A stretch of 35,923 nt of DNA from Defluviitaleaceae bacterium. Lineage in GTDB: Bacteria; Bacillota; Clostridia; Lachnospirales; WQUN01. The notes under the pieces are model-generated. The model had not been told where the DNA came from. It saw only the letters and a program-made list of their open reading frames with translations, and made no database searches. Shown piece after piece: positions 9,001 through 16,756 of the stretch. Each line of letters opens with the position of its first letter. Position 1 is the first letter of the stretch. Position numbers and translations under genes: made by a program. The stretch covers positions 1 through 35,923 of the forward strand of contig WQRX01000038.1 of NCBI GenBank assembly GCA_009786535.1, read 5' to 3'.

Positions 9001-9101
9001 ATGGAAATATCGCCCCTGCACCCTGCCCCAAGGGCGGCGTTTTACCCTGCGAGTATTGCAATTTTACCGCTATTTGTAAACGACAATTTAACGAAAAATA
9101 A
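6054..9101 (+). CDS. addB: ATP-dependent helicase/nuclease subunit B (AddB)
   Basis: A 1015-residue homologue of AddB, the nuclease/Chi-recognition partner of AddA in double-strand break resection. Visible features: Walker A GASGTGKTT at residues 8-16; helicase-like segments (YLVPEQFSLQAERLI, YADGFSGFTPQERQVL, RDIAILCGDRSRYE); a RecB-type nuclease core with IIDYKSG near residue 877; and four Fe-S cluster cysteines, one in ARCPFAYYL near 728 and three in CEYCNFTAIC near 998-1004. It starts three bases after the nitroreductase stop with no strong Shine-Dalgarno sequence, so coupling is likely. In most Clostridia addA follows directly; here it does not, and two decayed genes are found instead. 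Several GGGANCGNTCCC-like palindromes lie in its coding sequence (6641, 6987, 7826, 8138). Confidence 0.93.
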   Translation: MGLQFILGASGTGKTTRCLAEIDAFLTQYAADAHAPPLYYLVPEQFSLQAERLILTNRNATMRVQVLSFNRLAFRLFSALGGPPGRVADELAKAMLLRKVLFENADALKYYQSAYDKQGFVEALAHTVTELNHYRITAQNLRDRARNVPDAEGDALAAKLYDLALITEKYRAAVNGQYLLTDDMLELLIQRLQAHAGTLPLLDNAHMYADGFSGFTPQERQVLVQLMHRAKHVTITLTTRDTPIVTDPLCAAPRATQERLMHEATQAGIPVLPPVHMKENFRHAHNKRLAFFVENYAILLKDVKSFNAPPNGSAPATNETQIEIIPASDPYAAVLAAASRIQAWRHKNGYRFRDIAILCGDRSRYEKTLRTVFDQMQIPLFVDTETDILSHPLTELIRAAFDIVNRNFNYESVFRFLKTGLTGIAQNNVDMLENYALAHGISGYRWQYEMAHPMAEAARITFMNALKNFCKAGKKETVTGFSRRTFDLLYTLNVPDTLASRFAAYIKAGDPDTARMHKQIWPKICEVFDKLVEILGETKVTPQEFAALLDTGFSQIGLGRIPPTLEQVVLGDTGRSRYPAIRAMLVLGANEGALPPAPTAPGLFTDDEREKLRNTALELAPDLIDAVNEQFYALYCALSQPADALAFIYAEGELSGTPLRPSPVLRTVNALFPDIKPTPYIPVQAHAPSPSLAGAGTLPHAPAPQLMRDVYGTTLHTAASRLEAYARCPFAYYLTYLLTAKPRKQYEVLPTDLGILFHDVVARYALQHKWLPRSRSEIDAIVTELVQEITPENAALRGSARNRHVLEKARRVCTASIWALTEQMKDNAYAPAFAEIDLPETAPIPLDNGKKLSLTGRIDRVDLHEAEDGNTYVQIIDYKSGNARFRGEEIQNGTQLQLILYLNAMLKSPEIKNPRAGGIFYFPISDPLVKTDILLEEPVREAALLKQFKPSGIVPDEKNAAYFAFLSQAADAKIKQLATQLTDGNIAPAPCPKGGVLPCEYCNFTAICKRQFNEK
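7826..7837. repeat. GGGANCGNTCCC palindrome, copy in addB
   Basis: GGGAGCGCTCCC, exact palindrome. It encodes E-G-A-L-P in a frame one base off from the GSAP-coding copies. One-mismatch relatives in the same gene are at 6641-6652, 6987-6998 and 8138-8149; a further exact match at 7132-7143 (GGGACCGCTCCC) is in a conserved stretch and may be coincidental. Confidence 0.7.
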
Positions 9102-9123
9102 ACCACAAGCAGGAGGATATCCA

Positions 9124-9447
9124 ATGAACGCAGACTTCGCAATGCGCCAGCCGCGGCGTAATTTTTACATAGGCGTGGGAAGCACGGTGTTTTTGGCGTT
9201 ATCGCGCTGATTATGCTCATTGTTGCCGATATTTTTCTCATCATCGGACTTGGGCTTTTTATATTTCCGATGACCTCCGCGAAATTACGAAGGTCGCGTT
9301 ACGCCGCAACCAGCGCAGTGTTGCGTTGTATGTTGATACGAAAAAAATCGTCAAGGTTTCCACGGAATGCCTCAATTTCAAAACGCTGGCGGTGCGTTTA
9401 ACAGATGCGGACGTACCCACCTATTACAAAAAAGAAAGGTTGAACTT
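9124..9447 (+). pseudogene. Frameshifted small membrane protein
   Basis: An ATG at 9124 behind AGGAGGATATCC opens MNADFAMRQPRRNFYIGVGS, then stops. A shift at a T5 run (about 9190-9194) continues as GVIALIMLIVADIFLIIGLG, a hydrophobic membrane segment, and a second shift near 9270 continues as DDLREITKVALRRNQRS and TECLNFKTLAVRLTDADVPT. Together these look like one protein of roughly 105-110 residues: short N-terminus, one or two membrane segments, soluble C-terminal domain. At least two frameshifts are needed, so it is either dead or affected by sequence errors. No family is recognised. It directly follows addB. Confidence 0.5.
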
Positions 9448-9448
9448 C

Positions 9449-9733
9449 GTGATAAAAGCGATTTTCTTCGACCTGGACGACACTTTATCCGACCACCGCG
9501 CCTGTGAAGGCGAGGCATTGCGGCACGTATTCGCAGGGTTTAATATCCCTTACACGCAAAAAGTGCAAGACATTTTTGCCCCGCTGGATTATGCGTTGCG
9601 GAATGCGGGTATCCCCACGATATGGTTTAACCCGCATAACGCGCCAAACACGACCGATATTATCCCCGACCATACCATTTCCCATCTATCGCAGTTGACG
9701 CAACCCATTTCCCCGCATACAATAACAACGTAA
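9449..9733 (+). pseudogene. HAD-superfamily hydrolase with internal deletion
   Basis: A GTG at 9449 (AAAGG upstream at 9435) starts VIKAIFFDLDDTLSDH, the catalytic motif I (DxDxT) of haloacid-dehalogenase phosphatases. After about 48 residues the sequence jumps to ALRNAGIPTIWFNPHN and DIIPDHTISHLSQL, which is the C-terminal end of YjjG/pyrimidine-nucleotidase-like HAD enzymes. Full-length members are 220-240 residues; this reading frame has 94. The cap domain and motifs II to IV are missing, so the product cannot be an active phosphatase. The frame itself is open, so the lesion is a clean internal deletion near 9585, not a frameshift. Confidence 0.75.
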
Positions 9734-9794
9734 GTATTTCGCATTTATAGCGCCGTTTTTGGCTTGCACCAAAAATGCGCATTGGAGGATAACC

Positions 9795-10529
9795 ATGAAG
9801 CATAGCCGTAAACCATTATTGCTAGAAAAATGGGACTTTATCATACTGCTTGGCGAATCCGGCGGGGGCAAGGGAACGCTGATACAAAACATTCTGCGCT
9901 ACTGGTTGCCCGATTTGCATACCGCAAGCATGGGCGACATCTTCCGCCGCAAGGCGCAGGAAGACCCCGCCATCAAAGAAATGACCGAAAAAGGCATTCT
10001 GGTAGACGATTCGCTAACGAACGAAATTTTCCGCGAATTTGCCATGGCGCACACGCCCGGCATTATAGACGGCTACCCCCGTAACCGCCAGCAAACCATT
10101 GATTTAATCCGTTTTATCAAAGATAACAACTGGCGCGTATTATTAGTAGACATTAAATGCTCGATGGAAAAAATCATCGAGCGCTTACTTGCGCGCAAGC
10201 GCCCCGATGACAACCTGACCATTATGCATAAGCGCCATCAAGACCATCTTATTCTGCACCCCGTGGTAATGGAAGAAGTAAAGACCCGTCCCGACCTTTT
10301 CGACATCATTACCCTGGACGGCAACCTTAACGCCGAAATTGTGTTCAGCAACTTCCTGCTGGACGTATTGCGCTTAGTTGATATGCTTTATTTCTACGAC
10401 ATGACTAATATTGACACCGCATTCTCTGTAAACGATAACGAAACCACGGTAAACCCCGCTATTAACCGCTGGATTTGCGGCTTTTTAAGGAGCATTCAAA
10501 AAAAGCTGATGGAATCGGATGTGAAGTAG
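9795..10529 (+). CDS. Adenylate-kinase-like nucleoside monophosphate kinase, atypical
   Basis: A 244-residue P-loop kinase. The P-loop GESGGGKGTL is at residues 20-29, and TASMGDIFRRKAQED, GILVDDSLTNEI and the DGYPRNRQQT block follow the adenylate kinase order (NMP-binding helices, then the DGFPR motif). The expected LID Cys/His cluster is absent; RLLARKRPDDN takes the hinge position. The C-terminal 80 residues (from about 165) do not match adenylate kinase and include a hydrophobic VFSNFLLDVLRLVDMLYFYD stretch. ATG 9795 follows GGAGGAT; an in-frame ATG at 9759 lacks a site. A housekeeping adk would normally sit in the ribosomal-protein operon, so this is probably a paralogue. It converges with guaB, 16 bases away. 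Confidence 0.75.
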   Translation: MKHSRKPLLLEKWDFIILLGESGGGKGTLIQNILRYWLPDLHTASMGDIFRRKAQEDPAIKEMTEKGILVDDSLTNEIFREFAMAHTPGIIDGYPRNRQQTIDLIRFIKDNNWRVLLVDIKCSMEKIIERLLARKRPDDNLTIMHKRHQDHLILHPVVMEEVKTRPDLFDIITLDGNLNAEIVFSNFLLDVLRLVDMLYFYDMTNIDTAFSVNDNETTVNPAINRWICGFLRSIQKKLMESDVK

Positions 10530-10545
10530 GGTACGGGTTTCGCTA

Positions 10546-12012
<1,467 letters not shown>

Positions 12013-12067
12013 TTAAAAATTTATCACATAAATTTGTAATTGTAATGTAATAATATCAAACTTGCGT

Positions 12068-12073
12068 TATAAT
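12068..12073 (+). promoter_or_regulatory. Possible -10 element for the pyk operon
   Basis: TATAAT occurs 63 bases before the pyk start in the A+T-rich 135-base guaB/pyk divergent intergenic region. No well-spaced -35 match is visible (ATGTAA at 12045-12050), so support is weak. The same region must also carry the guaB promoter, which I could not place with confidence. Confidence 0.3.
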
Positions 12074-12135
12074 AACCATACAAAGCGATTTATTTACCAA
12101 AAATAAATCAAAAGCTAATCGAAGGAGCGGTTGAC

Positions 12136-13896
12136 ATGCGGAAAACGAAAATCTTGGCCACCTTAGGCCCGGCAAGCAACGACGTAAAAATTATGAAGGA
12201 GATGATTAAAAACGGAATGGACGGCGCGAGAATCAACTTTTCCCACGCTACGCATGAAATGGCAGCCAAAACCATTGGCATGCTGAAGGAAGCACGCAAG
12301 GCTATGGGCAAATACGTGCCGCTTCTCTTGGACACCAAAGGTCCTGAAATCCGCATCAAAACATTCGATACCGACAAGGTGTACTTAGAGCAGGGCGCAG
12401 AGTTTACCCTAACCACTAAGGATATCGTGGGCAACAATACAAAAGTTTCCGTCACTTATCCCGACCTGCCCAAGGATTTAAAAGTAGGCGACAGCGTTAT
12501 GATAGACGACGGCTTAATCGAAATGAAGGTAACTAACATCACCAAAACGGATATTAAATGCGTGTTAATTAACTCGGGCTTCTTAGGCGCGCGCAAGGGC
12601 GTTAATGTGCCAAATGTAAGTATTAACCTACCCTCTTTAACCGAGCAGGATATTAAGGATATTATCTTCGGAATAAAAAATGATTTTGACTATGTTGCCG
12701 CGTCCTTTGTGCGCACGGCGGGGGATATTATTAATATCCGCAAAGTGCTGGAAGACAACGGCGGTGCTAAAATGAAAATTATCGCTAAAATTGAAAACCG
12801 CGAAGGCGTGGATAACTTGGACAGCATTTTAGCCGTTGCGGACGGCATTATGGTTGCACGGGGCGACATGGGTATTGAGCTTCCCCCCGAGGAGGTACCC
12901 ATCGTACAAAAGGAAATGATTCGCAAATGTAATATGGTGGGCAAGCCCGTTGTGACCGCAACCCATATGCTCGAATCCATGACCCAAAACCCCCGCCCCA
13001 CCCGTGCGGAGGCTAACGACGTAGCTAACGCCATCTACGACGGCACCGACGTGGTTATGCTCTCGGGCGAAACGGCAGGCGGTCAATACCCCGTGGAAGC
13101 GGTAAAAATGATGGCGCGCATCGCCCTAAAGGCCGAAAACCACATCGACTATTCCGACAAATACGCAAACCTGCACGAAAACATTAACAAAAATATCACC
13201 AACGCAATTAGCTTTGCTGCGGTGGCAACGGCCCTTGACCTTGAATCCGCATGTATCGTAGTTATCACCGATACGGGCTTTGCGTCGCGCATGGTATCGC
13301 GCTGCCGCCCCAGCTTCCCCGTGCTTGCGGTTACTGCCGATGTAATGGTGTGCCGCCAGTTAAATCTCATCTGGGGTACGATGCCCATGCTTTCCGAAAA
13401 GCCCTTCGAAGGCGACAACGAAGTTTTTGACGTAGCGGAGGAAATGGCAATCAAGTCCGAACTCGTAAAAACGGGGGAAACCATTGTCGCCCTTGCAGGC
13501 GTACCCATCGGCGTTGCGGGTACAACCAATACCATGAAGGTGCGCACCGTAGGCAATGTGCTTGCAAAGGGTACAGGCAACAAACGCGGTGCTGTGCAAG
13601 GGATTGCCCGCGTATTTGCCGACCCGGAAAGCCAAGACAAACCTTACTTCGAGCAGGGCGATATCGTAATTTGCACCCATACCAGCGACAATATGATGGA
13701 ATTTATTAAAAAAGCGGGCGCAATTGTTACAGGCTCGTGGGAAAAAGTTGACCTTTCTCATGCGGAAACGGTGGCAAAGGCGCTGGATATCCCCATGCTG
13801 CGCACCGATGTCCGCTGCGTAGACTTTGTAAATCCGGGCTTGCCCGTAACCGTGGATACGGACGACGGCTTCCTGCTTAATGGGTTTAAGAGATAA
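12136..13896 (+). CDS. pyk: Pyruvate kinase with C-terminal PEP-utiliser-like domain
   Basis: A 586-residue glycolytic enzyme making ATP and pyruvate from phosphoenolpyruvate. The TIM barrel starts RKTKILATLGPAS; the metal/substrate site includes LLDTKGPEIRI, the signature IIAKIENREGVDNLD, and MVARGDMGIELP. The B domain (about 70-170) and the allosteric C domain (about 350-470) are present. The last roughly 110 residues (GAVQGIARVFADPES to the end) match the extra PEP-synthase-like swivelling domain found on Bacillus and Clostridium pyruvate kinases, consistent with the 580-590 length. GAAGGAG precedes ATG 12136 by nine bases. Its stop TAA overlaps the psd ATG by one base (TAATG), coupling the genes. 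Confidence 0.96.
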   Translation: MRKTKILATLGPASNDVKIMKEMIKNGMDGARINFSHATHEMAAKTIGMLKEARKAMGKYVPLLLDTKGPEIRIKTFDTDKVYLEQGAEFTLTTKDIVGNNTKVSVTYPDLPKDLKVGDSVMIDDGLIEMKVTNITKTDIKCVLINSGFLGARKGVNVPNVSINLPSLTEQDIKDIIFGIKNDFDYVAASFVRTAGDIINIRKVLEDNGGAKMKIIAKIENREGVDNLDSILAVADGIMVARGDMGIELPPEEVPIVQKEMIRKCNMVGKPVVTATHMLESMTQNPRPTRAEANDVANAIYDGTDVVMLSGETAGGQYPVEAVKMMARIALKAENHIDYSDKYANLHENINKNITNAISFAAVATALDLESACIVVITDTGFASRMVSRCRPSFPVLAVTADVMVCRQLNLIWGTMPMLSEKPFEGDNEVFDVAEEMAIKSELVKTGETIVALAGVPIGVAGTTNTMKVRTVGNVLAKGTGNKRGAVQGIARVFADPESQDKPYFEQGDIVICTHTSDNMMEFIKKAGAIVTGSWEKVDLSHAETVAKALDIPMLRTDVRCVDFVNPGLPVTVDTDDGFLLNGFKR

Positions 13897-14756
13897 TGAT
13901 ATACGACAACGGCACGATTAAGCCCGAAAAAATTATTGCAGAAAAATGGCTTCGTTTGATTTATGACGATGGGGCGTCCCCTTCGCTTGCGCGCCTTGCC
14001 AGCCGAAAATTGCTGAGCCGTTTATACGGCGCGTACTGCCAAACGCCGCATTCCAGGCAAATGATTGGAAAATTTATTGCAGACAATAATATTGACATGA
14101 CGGGCTGTGTCGGGTCGTATGAAAACTTTGCACAATTCTTCGCGCGGGAAAAACGGGGCATTGTTTTTCCCGCCGCGGGGCATTTGCTTGGTTCGCCCTG
14201 CGAGGGGCTTGCTTCTGCCTATGAAAATATTAACCCCGCCCGCATTATTGCGGCTAAAGGCGCGGAATACTCCCTTGGCTCGCTGTTTGGCAGTGCTACC
14301 CTTGCTGCACAATACGCAGGCGGCGCATGCCTTCGCGTGCGCCTAACCCCTGCAAATTACCATCGTATGCACTTCTTCGACGATGGGGAAATTACGGGCG
14401 TAAAATGTATTGACGGCGATTTACATTCTGTAAACCCGCTTGCGGTCGCAAAAATTGCCCGTTTATACTGCCAAAATAAGCGCGTGCGCGTACAAGCAAC
14501 GACAAAAAATTTCGGTGATATCGTGATAGTGGAAGTAGGGGCAACCTTTGTGGGCAGCATTGTACACCGCTTCTTAGTAGGCGATAATGCGCGGCGCGGA
14601 CAGCAGGCGTCGTATTTTCTGCCGGGCGGTTCGCTGGTGCTTGTATTTTTTAAACAGGGTACAATAAAGCTGGACGAAAATATTATTACCCTTACCCGTG
14701 AGGGCATAGAAACGCGGGTAAATGTTGGGGAAGTTGTGGGGCAAGCAAGCCTTTAA
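13896..14756 (+). CDS. psd: Phosphatidylserine decarboxylase
   Basis: A 286-residue pyruvoyl enzyme that converts phosphatidylserine to phosphatidylethanolamine at the membrane. It has the family landmarks VGSYENFAQFFARE in the N-terminal half, the RVRLTPANYHRMHFFDDGEI motif containing the charge-relay His, and a second His in VGSIVHRF. The self-cleavage site is PGGSLVLVF, with Ser246 as the predicted pyruvoyl precursor, leaving an alpha chain of about 41 residues. Many relatives read GGST there; GGSL is a mild deviation that keeps the essential Gly-Ser. It overlaps pyk by one base and is 35 bases upstream of pssA, giving a decarboxylase-synthase pair. Confidence 0.92.
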   Translation: MIYDNGTIKPEKIIAEKWLRLIYDDGASPSLARLASRKLLSRLYGAYCQTPHSRQMIGKFIADNNIDMTGCVGSYENFAQFFAREKRGIVFPAAGHLLGSPCEGLASAYENINPARIIAAKGAEYSLGSLFGSATLAAQYAGGACLRVRLTPANYHRMHFFDDGEITGVKCIDGDLHSVNPLAVAKIARLYCQNKRVRVQATTKNFGDIVIVEVGATFVGSIVHRFLVGDNARRGQQASYFLPGGSLVLVFFKQGTIKLDENIITLTREGIETRVNVGEVVGQASL

Positions 14757-14791
14757 TTGTTAAAACTACATATCCTTTAAGGAGTTTTCGC

Positions 14792-15400
14792 ATGTTAAAA
14801 AAAATCTTTCCCGTAATTGAACACATTAATGCACCCAGCGCTTTAACCACGCTCGGGTTGCTGATGGGTGCGGCTACAGCGTATTTTATTAAACACGGCG
14901 AGCTGCGCTGGGCGATTTTGTGCTTGTTTATTTGCGGTATATTGGATTTGGCAGACGGGTTTGTGGCATCGCGACTAAACCAGATTACAAAGTTTGGGCA
15001 GCAAATGGATTCGCTTGTAGATTTTTTCACCTGCTGTATTATGCCTATCGTGATTGTTTACGTGTATTTTTACGAAAGCCGGTTTGTTATTGGCGCAATG
15101 GTTTTTTACGCTGTGTGCGGGCTGTGGCGGCTGAGTTATTTTAACATTTTGCCGCAAAGTACCGACCCTGCAGAAAAACGATGTTTTACAGGGCTTCCCG
15201 TACCCGGCGCAATGATGGTGGTCACCATGGTTTTTTGGGCGGTGCTGCGGTTTGAACTGCCCGTTTGGATATTAGGCGCGGCGTTTTTGTTTTTGGGCTT
15301 TATGATGATTTCCTTTGTTAAACTGCGCAAATATGGGCTTTGGCAGCAAATAATGTGGGGTGTTGGGGTTATCTTTATGGTGTTGGTGTTTGTGTTGTAA
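14792..15400 (+). CDS. pssA: CDP-diacylglycerol-serine O-phosphatidyltransferase (PssA-like)
   Basis: A 202-residue integral membrane enzyme of the CDP-alcohol phosphatidyltransferase family, expected to join CDP-diacylglycerol and serine. Six or so hydrophobic segments are visible. The signature region is LDLADGFVASRLNQITKFG followed by QQMDSLVDF: the four Asp (52, 55, 73, 77), Gly56 and Gly69 are in place, but the consensus DGxxAR reads DGFVAS-R, with Ser60 where Arg is usual and Arg61 beside it. Whether Arg61 substitutes is unknown. Adjacent psd strongly supports the serine specificity. AAGGAG lies nine bases before ATG 14792. Length is near the usual 170-240. Confidence 0.88.
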   Translation: MLKKIFPVIEHINAPSALTTLGLLMGAATAYFIKHGELRWAILCLFICGILDLADGFVASRLNQITKFGQQMDSLVDFFTCCIMPIVIVYVYFYESRFVIGAMVFYAVCGLWRLSYFNILPQSTDPAEKRCFTGLPVPGAMMVVTMVFWAVLRFELPVWILGAAFLFLGFMMISFVKLRKYGLWQQIMWGVGVIFMVLVFVL

Positions 15401-15417
15401 GGAAGGGCGCGCATAAA

Positions 15418-16455
15418 ATGACTGCGATGGAAAAATGGAACCGTATTGTAGATTTGTACAGCAAGAATTTCAACGCGATGGAAAATACAATCGAAGGAAT
15501 ATGGGAAAATATTTTTGCCGACTATTTCGGTTTTTTGCGTTTGGAAAATGAAATAGAGCGGCAACGAAAAATTCCCATCGGTACAACCCAACGACCTACC
15601 GCCGACATCGTTATAAAAAATGGCTGTACCGATTTGTATATAGTTGAATTAAAACGTCATAGTCTATCCTTTAGTACGGAAATGGAATCGCAATTACTAA
15701 GCTACCTTAAGTTGTTGCGCATTAAAGTCGGTATTTTAATTTGTGATAAGATTTATCTCTATGCCTATGATAATACAAAAACCGACAAAGAACAGGTGAA
15801 AATCAGCATTGCATTTGAAAAAGATAACCCCGATGGCGTAAAATTTATTGAACTTTTTAACAAATTGAATTATAGCGAACCCAATGTACAAGCGTTTATC
15901 CTTCAACGAATAGCGGCAATTAAAAATATAGAACTTATAAAAGATGAAATAACCCCGTCATTAATCGAAGCGTTGCTTAGAAAATATTTCACTGATAAAT
16001 ATGACGATTTTGCTTTTGAACAAGCAATTGGGGGAATACACATATCCGTATCACAACAAATTAAAACCCTAACCACAGAACCCGATACCATACATGCAGA
16101 AAAAATAAACCGAATTAGCAAAAGTAAGGCAAAGGAAATTTGCATGGCTAACGGTATACCGGTTAGCGAAAACTTAAATTATGCCAACAGGGCAGAAGGG
16201 CGCGATTTTTACGCGATTGACCCGCAAATAGAACGCTTAAAACAAAAATGGTGGATGTTATTAATCGACCCCTTTGAACGAAATTTGCATGTATTCGAAA
16301 TACCCCCAAATGCATTGGCTACAGATAAAATTAAACATCGCGAAAAAGGGGTAAACACATTTTTACTTCGGTTTAAGGTAGGCGATAATTCATTCGAAGA
16401 TACGTTAAGCAATATTCGATTTATCCCATGGCTGGTTAAAATTATTCAATTTTAA
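15418..16455 (+). CDS. Solitary PD-(D/E)XK nuclease, HsdR N-terminal-like
   Basis: A 345-residue protein with a RecB/HsdR-type nuclease core: Glu30 in ENTIEGIWENIF, Asp63 in TADIVI, the Glu77-x-Lys79 pair in YIVELKR, and a Q-x3-Y motif (Gln92, Tyr96). This matches type I restriction R subunits at their N-terminus, but no helicase motor follows. The middle (about 110-220) is helical; the C-terminal 110 residues include RAEGRDFYAIDP and WWMLLIDPFERNLHVFEIP and match nothing I know. ATG 15418 is 11 bases after GGAAGG; ATG 15427 is an alternative start. Codons are clearly more A+T-rich than in the flanking genes, suggesting transfer. No methylase or specificity subunit is nearby. A defence or DNA-repair role is conjecture. 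Confidence 0.75.
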   Translation: MTAMEKWNRIVDLYSKNFNAMENTIEGIWENIFADYFGFLRLENEIERQRKIPIGTTQRPTADIVIKNGCTDLYIVELKRHSLSFSTEMESQLLSYLKLLRIKVGILICDKIYLYAYDNTKTDKEQVKISIAFEKDNPDGVKFIELFNKLNYSEPNVQAFILQRIAAIKNIELIKDEITPSLIEALLRKYFTDKYDDFAFEQAIGGIHISVSQQIKTLTTEPDTIHAEKINRISKSKAKEICMANGIPVSENLNYANRAEGRDFYAIDPQIERLKQKWWMLLIDPFERNLHVFEIPPNALATDKIKHREKGVNTFLLRFKVGDNSFEDTLSNIRFIPWLVKIIQF

Positions 16456-16471
16456 TTTATGGAGGTACAAA

Positions 16472-16742
16472 ATGCTGACCCAAATAAACGATGCAACAGA
16501 ACGAACAATAACCGAATATGAAAGGATGAATCCCAAGCCCATGGCGAACCCTTTTTTAATCGCATATAGCATAAATACGGACAGTTCTGTGGGCGGTGAT
16601 TCCCAATAGCTTTATCCTACGCATTGCGGAAATTCATGTATTGGGCAAAAACTTTTGTAATTTCGAGGTTGCAACTTCTAAAAACGAGTTTACACCCCGG
16701 TCAATTTCCCAATATTCAAAAATAGTGGACGAAATTTTTTAG
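16472..16742 (+). pseudogene. Frameshifted small gene downstream of the nuclease
   Basis: ATG 16472, nine to ten bases after GGAGG (16461-16465), opens a 45-codon frame (MLTQINDATERTITEYERMN to VGGDSQ) that stops at 16607. The next frame reads directly on as FILRIAEIHVLGKNFCNFEV and then TSKNEFTPRSISQYSKIVDE up to a stop at 16740-16742. The two parts joined make about 89 residues with sensible composition, so a one-base loss around 16605-16611 probably broke the gene. It is A+T-rich like the nuclease before it and may have been its partner. No family is recognised, and a sequence error cannot be excluded. Confidence 0.5.
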
Positions 16743-16756
16743 CGAGAGGTGCATAT

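Noticed and set aside
16600..16612. Programmed ribosomal frameshift in the small gene after the nuclease
   Set aside because: No slippery heptamer or downstream structure is visible at the shift site, so simple loss of a base or an assembly error is more likely.
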